Source: Coriobacteriaceae bacterium AF45-21 (GTDB taxonomy: Bacteria; Actinomycetota; Coriobacteriia; Coriobacteriales; Coriobacteriaceae). Taken from it: 38,815 nt of DNA. The DNA lies in the NCBI GenBank assembly GCA_027682925.1, contig JAQCYU010000023.1, forward strand, positions 1 to 38,815. The letters run 5' to 3'. The position numbers and the translations under genes are program-made. The first letter of the stretch is position 1. Each line of letters opens with the position of its first letter. Below the pieces are notes generated by a model. It saw only the letters and a program-made list of their open reading frames with translations, was not told the DNA's origin and did no database searches. Positions 1 through 8,523 of this stretch are shown here, piece by piece.

Positions 1-339
1 CTAGGCGCCGCAGCCGGCATCGCCTCCAACATGGCGAGCACTCGCGCCCCGCAGCGCCCGCTCGCCCAGCTCGTCGACGTCGTGAGCGGCGAGAGCCATA
101 GCATCACCTCCGCACAGGTGACTATCGGTCGCGAGCGCTCGGTTTCCGATATTGCCCTGCGCGACCCCAACGTGTCGCGCCGCCACGCCCAGCTCACCTT
201 TACGGGCTCGGATTGGTCGATCGAGGACCTCAATTCCACCAACGGCACGCTCGTCAACAACCGCCGCATTACGCGCTGCCCGCTGCGCAACGGCGATCTG
301 CTGACGTTTGGCCTGAGCACCTTTGAATTTAGGGGATAG
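1..339 (+). CDS. fhaA: FHA-domain protein, 3' part only (FhaA-like)
   Basis: The reading frame is open from base 1, so the gene starts upstream of the window; the ATG at 31 is internal or coincidental. What is visible is one C-terminal FHA domain with the phosphothreonine-binding signature: GRERS, then SRRHAQL, then NSTNGTLVNNR. In actinobacterial FhaA an N-terminal DUF3662 domain precedes a disordered linker and this FHA domain, and the protein recruits phosphorylated partners of the cell-wall kinases (known for the family; the N-terminus is not in view). It stops at TAG 337-339, seven bases before fhaB, and heads the same plus-strand cluster. The FhaA assignment rests on gene order as much as on sequence. 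Confidence 0.8.
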   Translation, partial: LGAAAGIASNMASTRAPQRPLAQLVDVVSGESHSITSAQVTIGRERSVSDIALRDPNVSRRHAQLTFTGSDWSIEDLNSTNGTLVNNRRITRCPLRNGDLLTFGLSTFEFRG

Positions 340-345
340 TCGCTT

Positions 346-762
346 ATGAACATCGATATCGTCCTTTTTGCAGGCCGCATCGTCCTGGTCGCCCTGCTCT
401 ATATCTTCCTGTTCGCCGTCATGAAGACCGGCGTGGGACTTGTGCGCGGACAGCGCCGCGACTCGGCTATCTGGACGATCGATGTGGACAAGGGCCCGCG
501 CGGCATCCGTGGCATCCACGTAGACATGCTCGGCCCCGTCATCGTCGGTCGCTCGCCATCTTCGGACATCTGCATCAACGAACCGTTCGTCTCGGCCTCG
601 CATGCGCGCTTTTCGCTGCAGGGCCCGGCGCTCATCATCGAGGACCTCAACTCGCTTAACGGCACGCTCGTCAACGGCCGCCAGCTCGTGGAGCCCGCGA
701 CGCTGCGTGAGGGCGACGAAGTCCAGATTGGCGACGTGGTCATGAAGGTGAACCGTCGATGA
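346..762 (+). CDS. fhaB: Membrane-anchored FHA-domain protein (FhaB/FipA-like)
   Basis: 138 residues. One N-terminal membrane helix (about residues 5-27) is followed by a short cytoplasmic linker and a C-terminal FHA domain with GRSPSSD, SASHARFSL and LNSLNGTLVNGR, the residues that bind phosphothreonine. Length and layout match actinobacterial FhaB/FipA, which links kinase signalling to the division and elongation machinery (family knowledge). ATG 346 is preceded by an AGGGGA ribosome site overlapping the end of fhaA. Its stop codon overlaps the next start as ATGA (759-762), so translation is probably coupled to the phosphatase gene. Confidence 0.88.
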   Translation: MNIDIVLFAGRIVLVALLYIFLFAVMKTGVGLVRGQRRDSAIWTIDVDKGPRGIRGIHVDMLGPVIVGRSPSSDICINEPFVSASHARFSLQGPALIIEDLNSLNGTLVNGRQLVEPATLREGDEVQIGDVVMKVNRR

Positions 763-2558
763 TCGACGAGGAGAACAAGTCCGCAACTATGACCGAGGCA
801 CCGGCTGCCGCCACAGCTGCGCCGGCCCACGCCGCTCCGGCGGGCTCCGCACCCGTGGAACCCGAGGACACCGTGTTCTCCCTGCCTCTTTCGCATGTAA
901 CGCATGATATTTCGGATCTCGCCGATAACGAGGACGAAGAGGATGCCGTAGCGGCGCCCATCGGCGCACATGCTGCGGAACAGCCCACAGCGCCCGAAGC
1001 AACCCCGGCGCCGGCTCACTTTGCAGAGCCCGTCGCCGCGGCAATCAACGAGAGCGCTGCGGTGTTTGCGGCACCCGAGCCCGCCGCGCCGGCGTTTCCC
1101 ATAGCCCCGGCATCCGAGGTTGCGCCCGCGTCTACGCCGGCGCCCGAGCCTATAGACGTCAGCCCGCAAGACGACGAGTCGACCGCCCGCGCGCCCGAGG
1201 AGCCCGGCTCCCCGGACACCGGCGATTCCGAATCAAACGCCGAGACCGACACCGTCTCTCCCGGTGACACAGCCGAGATCGACGTTGCCGCCGTTGAGAC
1301 CAAGCTCAAAGACCCCGGCTCGACCATGAGCTTTGAGCCCCTGACCGAGGAGCGCATCGAGACCGACTCGACCTATGATGCCGGCACCACCACGCAACTC
1401 ATGTGGGGCGCCCGCTCTGACGTTGGCTGCGTACGCCCGCACAATGAGGATTCCTACCTGGTGCAGTCGCCGCTCTTTTGCGTATGCGACGGCATGGGCG
1501 GTCACGCCGCCGGCGAGGTAGCCTCTTCCATTGCCGTCGAGACTATTGCCAAGACGGCCCCGCAGTCCGCCGACGCAGCACGCCTGGCCGCAGCCGTCGA
1601 GGCAGCCAACGCCGCCGTAATCGAGGCGGCCCTGAACGGCCTGGGCAAGCCCGGCATGGGCTGCACAGCCACTTGCGCCTATATCGAAAACGACACGCTC
1701 GCCATCGCCCACGTGGGTGACTCTCGCGCCTACCTGCTCCACGAGGGCACGCTCATCCGCGTGACCCGCGACCACTCCTACGTGGAGGAGCTCGTGGACG
1801 CCGGTGAGATTACGGCAGACGAGGCTCGCGTCCACCCCAACCGCTCGGTCATCACCCGTGCGCTGGGCTCGGACCCCGCCATGTATGCCGACCACTTCAC
1901 TCTGCATATCGAGGAAGGCGACCGCCTGATCCTGTGCTCCGACGGCCTTTCGAGCATGATTCCCGATAGCGATATCGAGAACATCGCCACGCAGTCCTCA
2001 ACCGCGCAAATCTGCGTCGACAACCTAGTGGACGCGGCGCTTGCCGCCGGCGGCCACGACAACGTGACCGTAGTAGTCGTTGACCTGGTTGACGATGGCG
2101 TTATGCGCGAGGCGCAACGCGTGCGTCGCCGCAACGTCACCATCGGCGTCGTCTTAGGTCTCGTCTTGGTGCTGGCGGCTGCCATCTGGGCCTACACGGG
2201 TGTCACCGGCTCGTACTACCTGGGTACCTACCAGGGCAATGTCGCCGTCTGGCGCGGCCTGCCCGGCAAGCCGCTCGGACTCAAGCTCCACTGGCTCGAA
2301 AGCGAAACCAGTATCAAGCTGTCCGACCTGCCCGAAGACACGCAAAACCGCCTCAAGGCGGGCATTCCGCAAACAAGTGTCGACGATGCGCAGGACACGA
2401 TATCCAAGTACCGCCACCAGATCGACGAGGAGCAGACCCGCCAGGTGATCGACGCGCAAACGATTCGCGACAACACCGACCAGGGATCGACCTCCGAATC
2501 AGATTCCGAGAAAACCGCCGAACAGTCCGCCGAGGCCGAAGCCTCCGAAAAGAACTAG
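759..2558 (+). CDS. pstP: PP2C-family Ser/Thr phosphatase with long N-terminal extension (PstP)
   Basis: 599 residues. A PP2C domain spans about residues 215-450, with the metal-binding motifs RPHNEDSY, VCDGMGGHAAGE (D244), HVGDSRAYL, CSDGLSSM and GGHDNVT (D434). A single membrane helix follows (about 467-488), then an extracytoplasmic tail of about 110 residues. PstP removes phosphates from PASTA kinases, FHA proteins and their targets (family knowledge). The oddity is about 210 residues of Ala/Pro/Glu-rich, probably disordered sequence before the catalytic domain; mycobacterial PstP begins almost directly with PP2C. The start at 759 is supported by the ATGA overlap with fhaB and continuous codon bias; an internal start near 1401 cannot be excluded. 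The extension ends in a Thr-rich stretch (TTTQLMW). Confidence 0.9.
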   Translation: MIDEENKSATMTEAPAAATAAPAHAAPAGSAPVEPEDTVFSLPLSHVTHDISDLADNEDEEDAVAAPIGAHAAEQPTAPEATPAPAHFAEPVAAAINESAAVFAAPEPAAPAFPIAPASEVAPASTPAPEPIDVSPQDDESTARAPEEPGSPDTGDSESNAETDTVSPGDTAEIDVAAVETKLKDPGSTMSFEPLTEERIETDSTYDAGTTTQLMWGARSDVGCVRPHNEDSYLVQSPLFCVCDGMGGHAAGEVASSIAVETIAKTAPQSADAARLAAAVEAANAAVIEAALNGLGKPGMGCTATCAYIENDTLAIAHVGDSRAYLLHEGTLIRVTRDHSYVEELVDAGEITADEARVHPNRSVITRALGSDPAMYADHFTLHIEEGDRLILCSDGLSSMIPDSDIENIATQSSTAQICVDNLVDAALAAGGHDNVTVVVVDLVDDGVMREAQRVRRRNVTIGVVLGLVLVLAAAIWAYTGVTGSYYLGTYQGNVAVWRGLPGKPLGLKLHWLESETSIKLSDLPEDTQNRLKAGIPQTSVDDAQDTISKYRHQIDEEQTRQVIDAQTIRDNTDQGSTSESDSEKTAEQSAEAEASEKN

Positions 2559-2574
2559 AAAGGGAGTGCCGCTT

Positions 2575-5445
2575 ATGAGTCGCCGCAACACCGAGCTGCT
2601 CTTGCTCATCGCCTCGGCGTTCCCCGTCATCCTGCTGTATGCGATGTACGTCCTCACCGCGGGCGCTGCCATCTCCTTTGAGACGCTCGCCGTACCGATC
2701 GGCCTCTTTGCCGCCTTTGCCGCGGCCCACATTGCCGTGCGCATCTTGGCGCCCGGTGCCGACCCCGCCATCCTGCCCATTGTCTTTGTGCTTTCGGGCA
2801 TCGGCATCACGTTCGTGACGCGTCTCGCCCCCGCTCTCGCCATCTCACAGCTCATCATCCTGTTTGTCTCGGTGGCCCTGATGGTGGGAACGCTCGCGTT
2901 GGTTAAGAACCTCGACGTAGTCATGCGCTACAAGTACACCTTTGGCATTATCGGCATCATTCTGTTGATGCTGCCTATCTTTATCGGCACCACGATCTCG
3001 GGCTCCAAGCTGTGGATTCGCATCGCGGGCTTTACCATCCAGCCTGGCGAGTTCGCCAAGGTCTTTATCGTGCTGTTCCTGGCCGGGTACCTGGCCGAGA
3101 ACCGCGAGCTGCTCTCCATCTCCAACCGCAAGATCTTAGGTCTTAAGATCCCTCGCCTGCGACTGCTGCTGCCGCTGTTTGCCGTGTGGGGTGTGTGCCT
3201 GCTCGTCGTCGTCTTCGAACGCGATCTGGGTTCGGCCGTGCTGTTCTACACCATCTTCTTGCTGATGCTCTACGTTGCCACGGGACGATTCTCGTATGTC
3301 GTTATCGGCCTTGCGCTCTTAGCCGTTGGAGCCGTGGGCGCCTACAAGTTCCTGTCTCACGTTCAGGTGCGTTTCCAGGTTTGGGTCGATCCGTTTAAGG
3401 ACGCCCAGGGCCAGGGCTACCAGATCGTCCAGTCGCTCTTCTCGCTTGCCGATGGCGGTCTGGTCGGTGTTGGTATCGGCAACGGCATGGCCAACAACAT
3501 CCCTGTCGTCGAGTCCGACTTTATCTTCTCGGCCATCGGCGAGGAGATGGGCCTTTTGGGCGGCGGCGCCGTGCTCATCCTGTTTATGCTCTTTGCCGTG
3601 CGTGGCCTCACCACGGCTGCCCGCGCTAAATCCGACCTCGCCGCCTTTAGCGCCACGGGCCTTACGGCCGCCATCAGCTTCCAGGCCTTTTTAATCGTGG
3701 GCGGCGTTACCCGCCTGATCCCGCTGACCGGCGTCACCCTACCCTTTATGAGCCAGGGCGGTTCCTCGCTGCTGGCAAGCTTTATCATCGTCGCGCTCCT
3801 GCTGCGCGCCGGTGACGAAGCGACCGGACGCGAGGCCGAGCTTACCGGCACCGGCACTATGGCCGCCATCACCGATGATCAGGTCGCATCTGCCGCCGCC
3901 CCGACGGGCACGCGCTTTGCCACCTCGTCTTCCTACGGCAGCGGCAGCCATTCCGTCGGCTCGCGCATGCGCCGTCGCCTGCTCGACACGCCTGAATCCG
4001 GTGTGCTCGGCCGCGTTGCGCTCGCCAACCGTCTAACCCGTGCGGTGCTCGCCTTTACGGCGCTGTTCGCCATCCTTATCGGCAACCTCACCTATGTCCA
4101 GGTCATCAAGGCCAAGGACTATCAGGATATGCCGACCAACAACCACACTATCGCCCGCTCCAAGTACATCCAGCGCGGTTCCATCATCACGTCCGACGGC
4201 GTGACGCTGGCCGAGTCGCTGCAGCAGGAGGACGGCACCTACGTACGCTCCTACCCCAACGGCAACCTGGCAGCGCACGTGGTTGGCTACGTGAGCCAGC
4301 AGTATGGCACCACCGCCATCGAGAGTGTCATGAACGACACGCTCACCGGCTCCAAGGATTACTCCAGCTGGAACAACGCCATCGCCTCGCTCGCGGGCCA
4401 GACCCAGCCGGGCAACACCGCCAAGCTCACCATTGACTCGCGTATCCAGACGGCGGCCGAGCAGGCGCTCAAGGGCTTTAAGGGCGCTGTAGTGGTCATC
4501 GACCCGCGTACCGGCGCGGTGCTCGCATGTGCCAGCTCGCCCACCTACGACAACACCAACATCGATGCCCTGCTGCAGACGGGCGGCGGCGAGGACGGCT
4601 CCATGTACAATCGCGCCATGGACGCGCTGTACACGCCGGGCTCAACGTTTAAGGTCGTTACGCTTTCCGCGGCACTCGAGACCGGTACCGCCAGCCTTAC
4701 CAGCACCTACCAGGCGCCCGGCTCCATGGACATCGGCAACGCACCGGTCACCAACTATGCCAACGAGAGCTACGGCACCATCAGCCTGCAGCAGGCCTTT
4801 GCCGTGTCCTCCAACGTCGTCTTTGGCCAGGTGGCAAACGAAGTTGGCGCAAACACGCTCGTGCAGTTTGCCAACGCCTTTGGCTACGGCCAAAAGCTCG
4901 GCCAGGACCTGACCTCCGCGGCCTCCATCATGGCCGACCCGTCGCTCATGACCGAGTGGGAGACCGCCTGGGCCGGCGCCGGCCAGCCTGTCGGCATGGA
5001 CCACACGCCCGGCCCGCAGACCACCGTCATGCAAAACGCCGTGATTGCCGCCGCCATCGCTAACAGCGGCGTGGTCATGGACCCATACTTTGTAGCCCAG
5101 GTACTCGCCCCGGACGGAACCGTGGTCAAGACCACGCAGTCCCGCTCGCTGGGTCAGGCCGTCAGCTCCGCCACGGCCGACCAGGTCAAGCAGGCCATGC
5201 TCGCCGTCGTCCAGTCCGGTACCGGCACCGATGCCCAGGTCCCCGGCGTCAAGGTCGCCGGCAAGACCGGCTCGGCCGAGACCGGCGGCACCAACGTCAA
5301 CTCGATGTTCGTTGGCTTTGCACCTTACGATTCACCCACGGTCGCCATCTCGGTGGCCTTGGAGGATTACGACAAACACGACGTCAAGGCGGCCAAGATT
5401 GCCGGCATCGTCCTGACCGCGGCGCTCGCCGCACAGGGAGCGTGA
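2575..5445 (+). CDS. RodA/FtsW (SEDS) glycan polymerase fused to class B penicillin-binding protein
   Basis: 956 residues in one uninterrupted frame. Residues 1 to about 412 are a SEDS polymerase with about ten membrane helices, including IQPGEFAK, the ERDLGSA segment and the FMSQGGSSLL motif. A Gly/Ser/Ala-rich cytoplasmic linker (about 413-482) leads to a second anchor helix (about 487-508), a pedestal and a transpeptidase domain with active-site S690 (GSTFK), SSN at 745-747 and KTGS at 897-900. In most bacteria the two activities are separate partner proteins that polymerise and cross-link peptidoglycan; here they are one chain. ATG 2575 is preferred over GTG 2566 because AAAGGGAG at 2559-2566 is spaced correctly only for the ATG. 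The fused PBP half looks catalytically complete. Confidence 0.93.
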   Translation: MSRRNTELLLLIASAFPVILLYAMYVLTAGAAISFETLAVPIGLFAAFAAAHIAVRILAPGADPAILPIVFVLSGIGITFVTRLAPALAISQLIILFVSVALMVGTLALVKNLDVVMRYKYTFGIIGIILLMLPIFIGTTISGSKLWIRIAGFTIQPGEFAKVFIVLFLAGYLAENRELLSISNRKILGLKIPRLRLLLPLFAVWGVCLLVVVFERDLGSAVLFYTIFLLMLYVATGRFSYVVIGLALLAVGAVGAYKFLSHVQVRFQVWVDPFKDAQGQGYQIVQSLFSLADGGLVGVGIGNGMANNIPVVESDFIFSAIGEEMGLLGGGAVLILFMLFAVRGLTTAARAKSDLAAFSATGLTAAISFQAFLIVGGVTRLIPLTGVTLPFMSQGGSSLLASFIIVALLLRAGDEATGREAELTGTGTMAAITDDQVASAAAPTGTRFATSSSYGSGSHSVGSRMRRRLLDTPESGVLGRVALANRLTRAVLAFTALFAILIGNLTYVQVIKAKDYQDMPTNNHTIARSKYIQRGSIITSDGVTLAESLQQEDGTYVRSYPNGNLAAHVVGYVSQQYGTTAIESVMNDTLTGSKDYSSWNNAIASLAGQTQPGNTAKLTIDSRIQTAAEQALKGFKGAVVVIDPRTGAVLACASSPTYDNTNIDALLQTGGGEDGSMYNRAMDALYTPGSTFKVVTLSAALETGTASLTSTYQAPGSMDIGNAPVTNYANESYGTISLQQAFAVSSNVVFGQVANEVGANTLVQFANAFGYGQKLGQDLTSAASIMADPSLMTEWETAWAGAGQPVGMDHTPGPQTTVMQNAVIAAAIANSGVVMDPYFVAQVLAPDGTVVKTTQSRSLGQAVSSATADQVKQAMLAVVQSGTGTDAQVPGVKVAGKTGSAETGGTNVNSMFVGFAPYDSPTVAISVALEDYDKHDVKAAKIAGIVLTAALAAQGA

Positions 5446-5577
5446 TGCCCATGATCGAATCGGACACCCGAGGCGCGCCGCGGCCGAAGAGTTAGCGGCA
5501 ACGCGCCACACGGCCCCAGCGGCCACATCGTAGGTACTACACACATCGTTGAGCGAATAGTTATGTTAGGAGCAGGA

Positions 5578-7538
5578 ATGGAACAGAGGGTCCTCGGGGG
5601 AAGATACCTCCTCAAGGATAAGGTGGGGACAGGCGGCATGGCGACCGTCTACCGTGCACAGGACCAGGTCCTCGACCGCACGGTTGCCGTTAAGATCATG
5701 CTGCCGCAGTATGCTGGCGACGCAACCTTCGCCGCACGCTTTAAGCAGGAGGCCCAGGCAGCAGCCGGTCTCTCCTCCCCCTATATCGTGGGCGTCTACG
5801 ATTGGGGCAAGGACGGCGACACCTATTACATCGTCATGGAGTACCTGCGCGGTACCGACCTTAAGAGCGGCATCAAGAGCCACGGCGCCCTCGACCCCAA
5901 GAAGGTCGCCCAGATCGGCTCGCAGATCAGCTCCGCGCTTTCGGTCGCTCACAAGCATGAGATCATCCACCGCGACATTAAGCCGCAGAACATCATGGTG
6001 CTGCCCGACGGCAACATCAAGGTGATGGACTTTGGCATCGCGCGCGCCAAGAACAGCCACCTCACGCAAGACAACAACGTGCTGGGAACCGCCCACTACG
6101 TCAGCCCCGAGCAGACCCGTGGTCAGGACCTCGGCCCCACCTCGGATATCTACTCGCTGGGCGTCGTGATGTATGAGTGCGCCACCGGCCGCGTTCCCTT
6201 TGACGGTGACGACGCTATCTCGGTCGCACTCAAGCAGGTCAACGAGCTGCCTATTCCACCGAGCCAGATCAACTCCGGTGTCGACGCGACCTTGAGCGCA
6301 TCATCCTCAAGTGCATGGAGAAGGACCCGGCAAACCGCTTCCAGACCGCCGAAGAGCTTCGTCAGGTGCTCAACAGCTACCTGTCGGGCCGTGCCGTCAA
6401 CATCTCGGAGCCCACGCGCATCATCGGTGCCCCCGGCGAGCTGGGCGCCACCAAGACTCGCGAGCTTTCCGATCAGACGCGCGCCATGGTGCGTCCCGTC
6501 TCGGGCGTGAGCGGCCAGAATACCGCCCGTAGCTCGGTTTCGGGCTCCACCGGCTCCTACGAGGTCGAAAAGCCCAAATCCAACAAGAACAAGATCATCG
6601 CCGCTGTGGTGGCAGCTGTTGCCGTCATCGGCATCGTTGTGGCCTTTGCTACTGGGCTCTTTGGCGGCGAGCAGGTCCCCGTGCCCGACGTGCTGGGCAA
6701 GGACCAGCAAACTGCCGTCGAGCTGATCAAGGAAGCCGGCCTCGAGGTCGGCACCATCGACCAAAGCTACAACGACGATGTCGACGAAGGCAAGGTCGCC
6801 GAGCAAACGCCCAACGGCCACACCAAGAAGGCCAAGGGCACCAAGGTGAACCTGGTGATCTCCAAGGGCCCCAAGCCCTCCGAGAAGGTTGAGGTTCCCC
6901 GGCTTGTCGGCCTGACCAAGGACCAGGCAGAAGCCGCGCTGGCAAGCGTTGGCCTGAAGGGCAACGCCTCCGAGGAGGCCAACGAGGCCGATGAGGGCCA
7001 GGTCTTTGAGCAGGGCACCGAAGCCGGTAAGGAAGTCGAGAAGGGCACGACCATCTCGTATAAGGTCTCGAGCGGCCCGGATACCACGTCCGTCCCCGAC
7101 CTGACCGACATGACCGAGGCCCAGGCGCGCAACGCCCTCGATATGGCAGGCTTTGGCGTCGACGTGAGCTACCAGGAGAACGACTCGGTTACCGAGGGCA
7201 CCGTGATCAGCTGGAACCCCAGCGGCAAGCAGAAGCCCGGCGCCACGATTACCGTCGTCATTGCCAAGAAGTCCGGCAAGGCCTCCGTCCCGGGCAACCT
7301 ATACGGCAAGAGCATTTCCGCCGCCGTTACCGCGCTCAACAACGCCGGTTTCTATAACATTGGCTTCTGTGACCAGAACGGCAATCCCGTGAGCGGTAAC
7401 GAGGATGCCACCGTTACGGGCGTCTCCCCCACCGGCAAGCAGTCCACCGACAGCACGATTACGCTGACGGTTGCACTTTCTGGCTCGGGTTCGGGTTCGG
7501 GCACGGGCACGGGCGGCGATTCCGGTACGACCAACTAA
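5578..7538 (+). CDS. pknB: PASTA-domain Ser/Thr protein kinase, interrupted by a 1-base frameshift
   Basis: Restoring one base gives 653 residues. The kinase domain has glycine loop GTGGMATVY, K39, HRDIKPQN (D133), DFG (D151) and activation segment GTAHYVSPEQ. A membrane helix follows (about 338-362), then four extracellular PASTA repeats that sense muropeptides or lipid II, and a Gly/Ser/Thr tail. The frame breaks at about 6288-6291, near residue 237 in the last kinase helices: upstream reads VDA, downstream resumes LERIILKCMEKDPANRF. Adding one G (GCGGAC for GCGAC) repairs it. As written the kinase would lose its membrane anchor and sensor. ATG 5578 is chosen over ATG 5563 because AGGAGCAGG lies just before it. 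PknB phosphorylates cell-wall and division proteins and acts opposite to PstP. Confidence 0.9.
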
Positions 7539-7591
7539 GTCGCCCCCCCACCGCTCATTTCGGCTCTCGCCGCAAACATATTCGCTCACAG

Positions 7592-7630
7592 GCGCCCGCT
7601 TGCTTCCCCAGCAAGCGGGCGCTTCATTTT
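7592..7630 (+). terminator. Intrinsic terminator after pknB
   Basis: A perfect 12-bp stem (GCGCCCGCTTGC, 7592-7603, with 7611-7622) and a 7-base loop are followed by TTCATTTT. It closes the plus-strand cell-wall cluster. Confidence 0.9.
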
Positions 7631-7645
7631 GACATGGCATGAATC

Positions 7646-7711
7646 AGAAGAGCCCAGCATCGTAGCGGTACCGGGCTCGGCAAATCTCTGGTGCCCCCGG
7701 GCGGATTCGAA
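7646..7711 (-). repeat. Duplicate of the tRNA-Arg terminator plus tRNA 3' end
   Basis: This 66-base stretch repeats 7774-7839 with few differences. It contains a second copy of the terminator hairpin (7650-7678) and the last 23 bases of tRNA-Arg including CCA (7689-7711, identical to 7817-7839). It cannot encode a full tRNA: the sequence above 7711 is unrelated to the 5' part. It looks like a leftover of a duplicated tRNA locus or an attachment-site scar. Confidence 0.7.
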
Positions 7712-7738
7712 AACTCCCCCCGCGGGGAAATGAGTGAC

Positions 7739-7766
7739 GCGGGTGTCGACGGTCCGAATCCTGCCC
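7739..7766 (+). other. Inverted fragment of tRNA-Arg T-arm
   Basis: Bases 7739-7761 read GCGGGTGTCGACGGT then CCGAATCC, matching the variable loop and T-arm of the neighbouring tRNA-Arg but on the opposite strand, with one T-to-C change in the T-loop. Together with the direct copy at 7689-7711 it shows local rearrangement around the tRNA. Confidence 0.6.
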
Positions 7767-7777
7767 TTAGACCAGAA

Positions 7778-7806
7778 GAGCCCGGCACCGTAGCGGTACC
7801 GGGCTC
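7778..7806 (-). terminator. Terminator of tRNA-Arg
   Basis: A 13-bp stem with one mismatch (7778-7790 with 7794-7806) lies 10 bases after the CCA end of the tRNA on the minus strand, followed by TTCTGGTCT. Confidence 0.65.
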
Positions 7807-7816
7807 GATATTCCTC

Positions 7817-7892
7817 TGGTGCCCCCGGGCGGATTCGAACCGTCGACACCCGCTTTAGGAGAGCGGTGCTCTATCCCCTGAGCTACGGAGGC
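7817..7892 (-). tRNA. tRNA-Arg (anticodon CCU)
   Basis: The 76 bases fold as a cloverleaf: acceptor GCCTCCG with CGGGGGC, D-stem GCTC with GAGC, anticodon stem CCGCT with AGCGG around loop CTCCTAA (anticodon CCT, reading AGG), T-loop TTCGAAT, discriminator A and an encoded CCA. The T-stem has one A-C mismatch (GACGG against CCGCC). AGG is a rare Arg codon in a high-GC genome. Confidence 0.93.
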
Positions 7893-7963
7893 ATGTTGTA
7901 CTAGTGTAGCAGATTTGCGCCACTACCATGCAGCGCATAGCCACTCTTCGAGATAGTCGTCTG

Positions 7964-8014
7964 CGACGTTCTTTAATGACTAGTCGTTTAAGACGTCCCA
8001 GGCGACTAGTCGCC
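7964..8014. repeat. Decayed GACGTTCTT / CGACTAGTCG palindromic repeat
   Basis: It contains CGACGTTCTTTAA, GACTAGTCG, TTTAAGACGTCCC and a second CGACTAGTCG. The better preserved member of this family is at 11610-11680. It overlaps the stop codon of the DUF956 gene (8006-8008). Confidence 0.6.
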
Positions 8015-8404
8015 TTTATGGAAGAGGCTTTTGATGACGGAGGGGATGCTCTTGGCGCCCTTGGCCGTCACATCGATAAAGTCGGGCGAACGCACGAGCT
8101 TATCCTCGTCGACGTACTTACGGACCGCGCGAAGCGTCTCTTTATCGTCGCGCGTCGAAAACGTAAAGTGGCCGTTGTCCTTGGTGAAGATGGCAAAACG
8201 CGTAATCTTCTTGGTGCCGCGCAAAACCTCGGCGGCAATATAGTCGACCTCGTCCCACGGGATTTGGATATAATCCTCGGGATTACGCTCGTTATAGTAC
8301 TCAAACGCCTTATTGCCCACCATCACGTTACCGTGACTGGTAAGCCCCATCAGGCAGGTTGCCGGCGTTGCCAGATCGACCGTGCTGTTCTGTGATTGCG
8401 CCAT
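8006..8404 (-). CDS. manO: DUF956 protein, mannose-PTS operon accessory (ManO-type)
   Basis: 132 residues. The N-terminus MAQSQNSTVDL and the segments MVGNKAFEYYNERNPEDY, IQIPWDEVDYIAAEV and FTFSTRDDKETLRAVRKYV are typical of the DUF956 family, which is found almost only behind mannose-type PTS operons. A regulatory or accessory role for the transporter is proposed; no enzymatic residues are evident. ATG 8404 follows a GGAGGGCGAGG tract; an upstream in-frame start would only add residues that resemble the leader. It lies 119 bases after IID, beyond a terminator-like hairpin, so it is probably expressed by read-through. Confidence 0.85.
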   Translation of the reverse strand: MAQSQNSTVDLATPATCLMGLTSHGNVMVGNKAFEYYNERNPEDYIQIPWDEVDYIAAEVLRGTKKITRFAIFTKDNGHFTFSTRDDKETLRAVRKYVDEDKLVRSPDFIDVTAKGAKSIPSVIKSLFHKGD

Positions 8405-8432
8405 GCGCGCCTCGCCCTCCAAATAAAACAAT

Positions 8433-8468
8433 CGGACCGCATCCAGTGTACCCACCGGGTGCGGTCCG
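8433..8468 (-). terminator. Terminator or attenuator between PTS IID and manO
   Basis: A 9-bp stem (CGGACCGCA 8433-8441 with 8460-8468) with an 18-base loop is followed on the minus strand by ATTGTTTTATTT. It probably ends most man transcripts before manO. Confidence 0.65.
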
Positions 8469-8523
8469 TTTCAATGGCTCAAAAGCCCTTGCCTAGCAAC
8501 TCTCGGTCTTAAGCCGAAGCGTG

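Noticed and set aside
7586..7849. 87-codon minus-strand frame across the tRNA region
   Set aside because: It runs through the tRNA, its terminator and the duplicated fragments; typical false frame over a tRNA.
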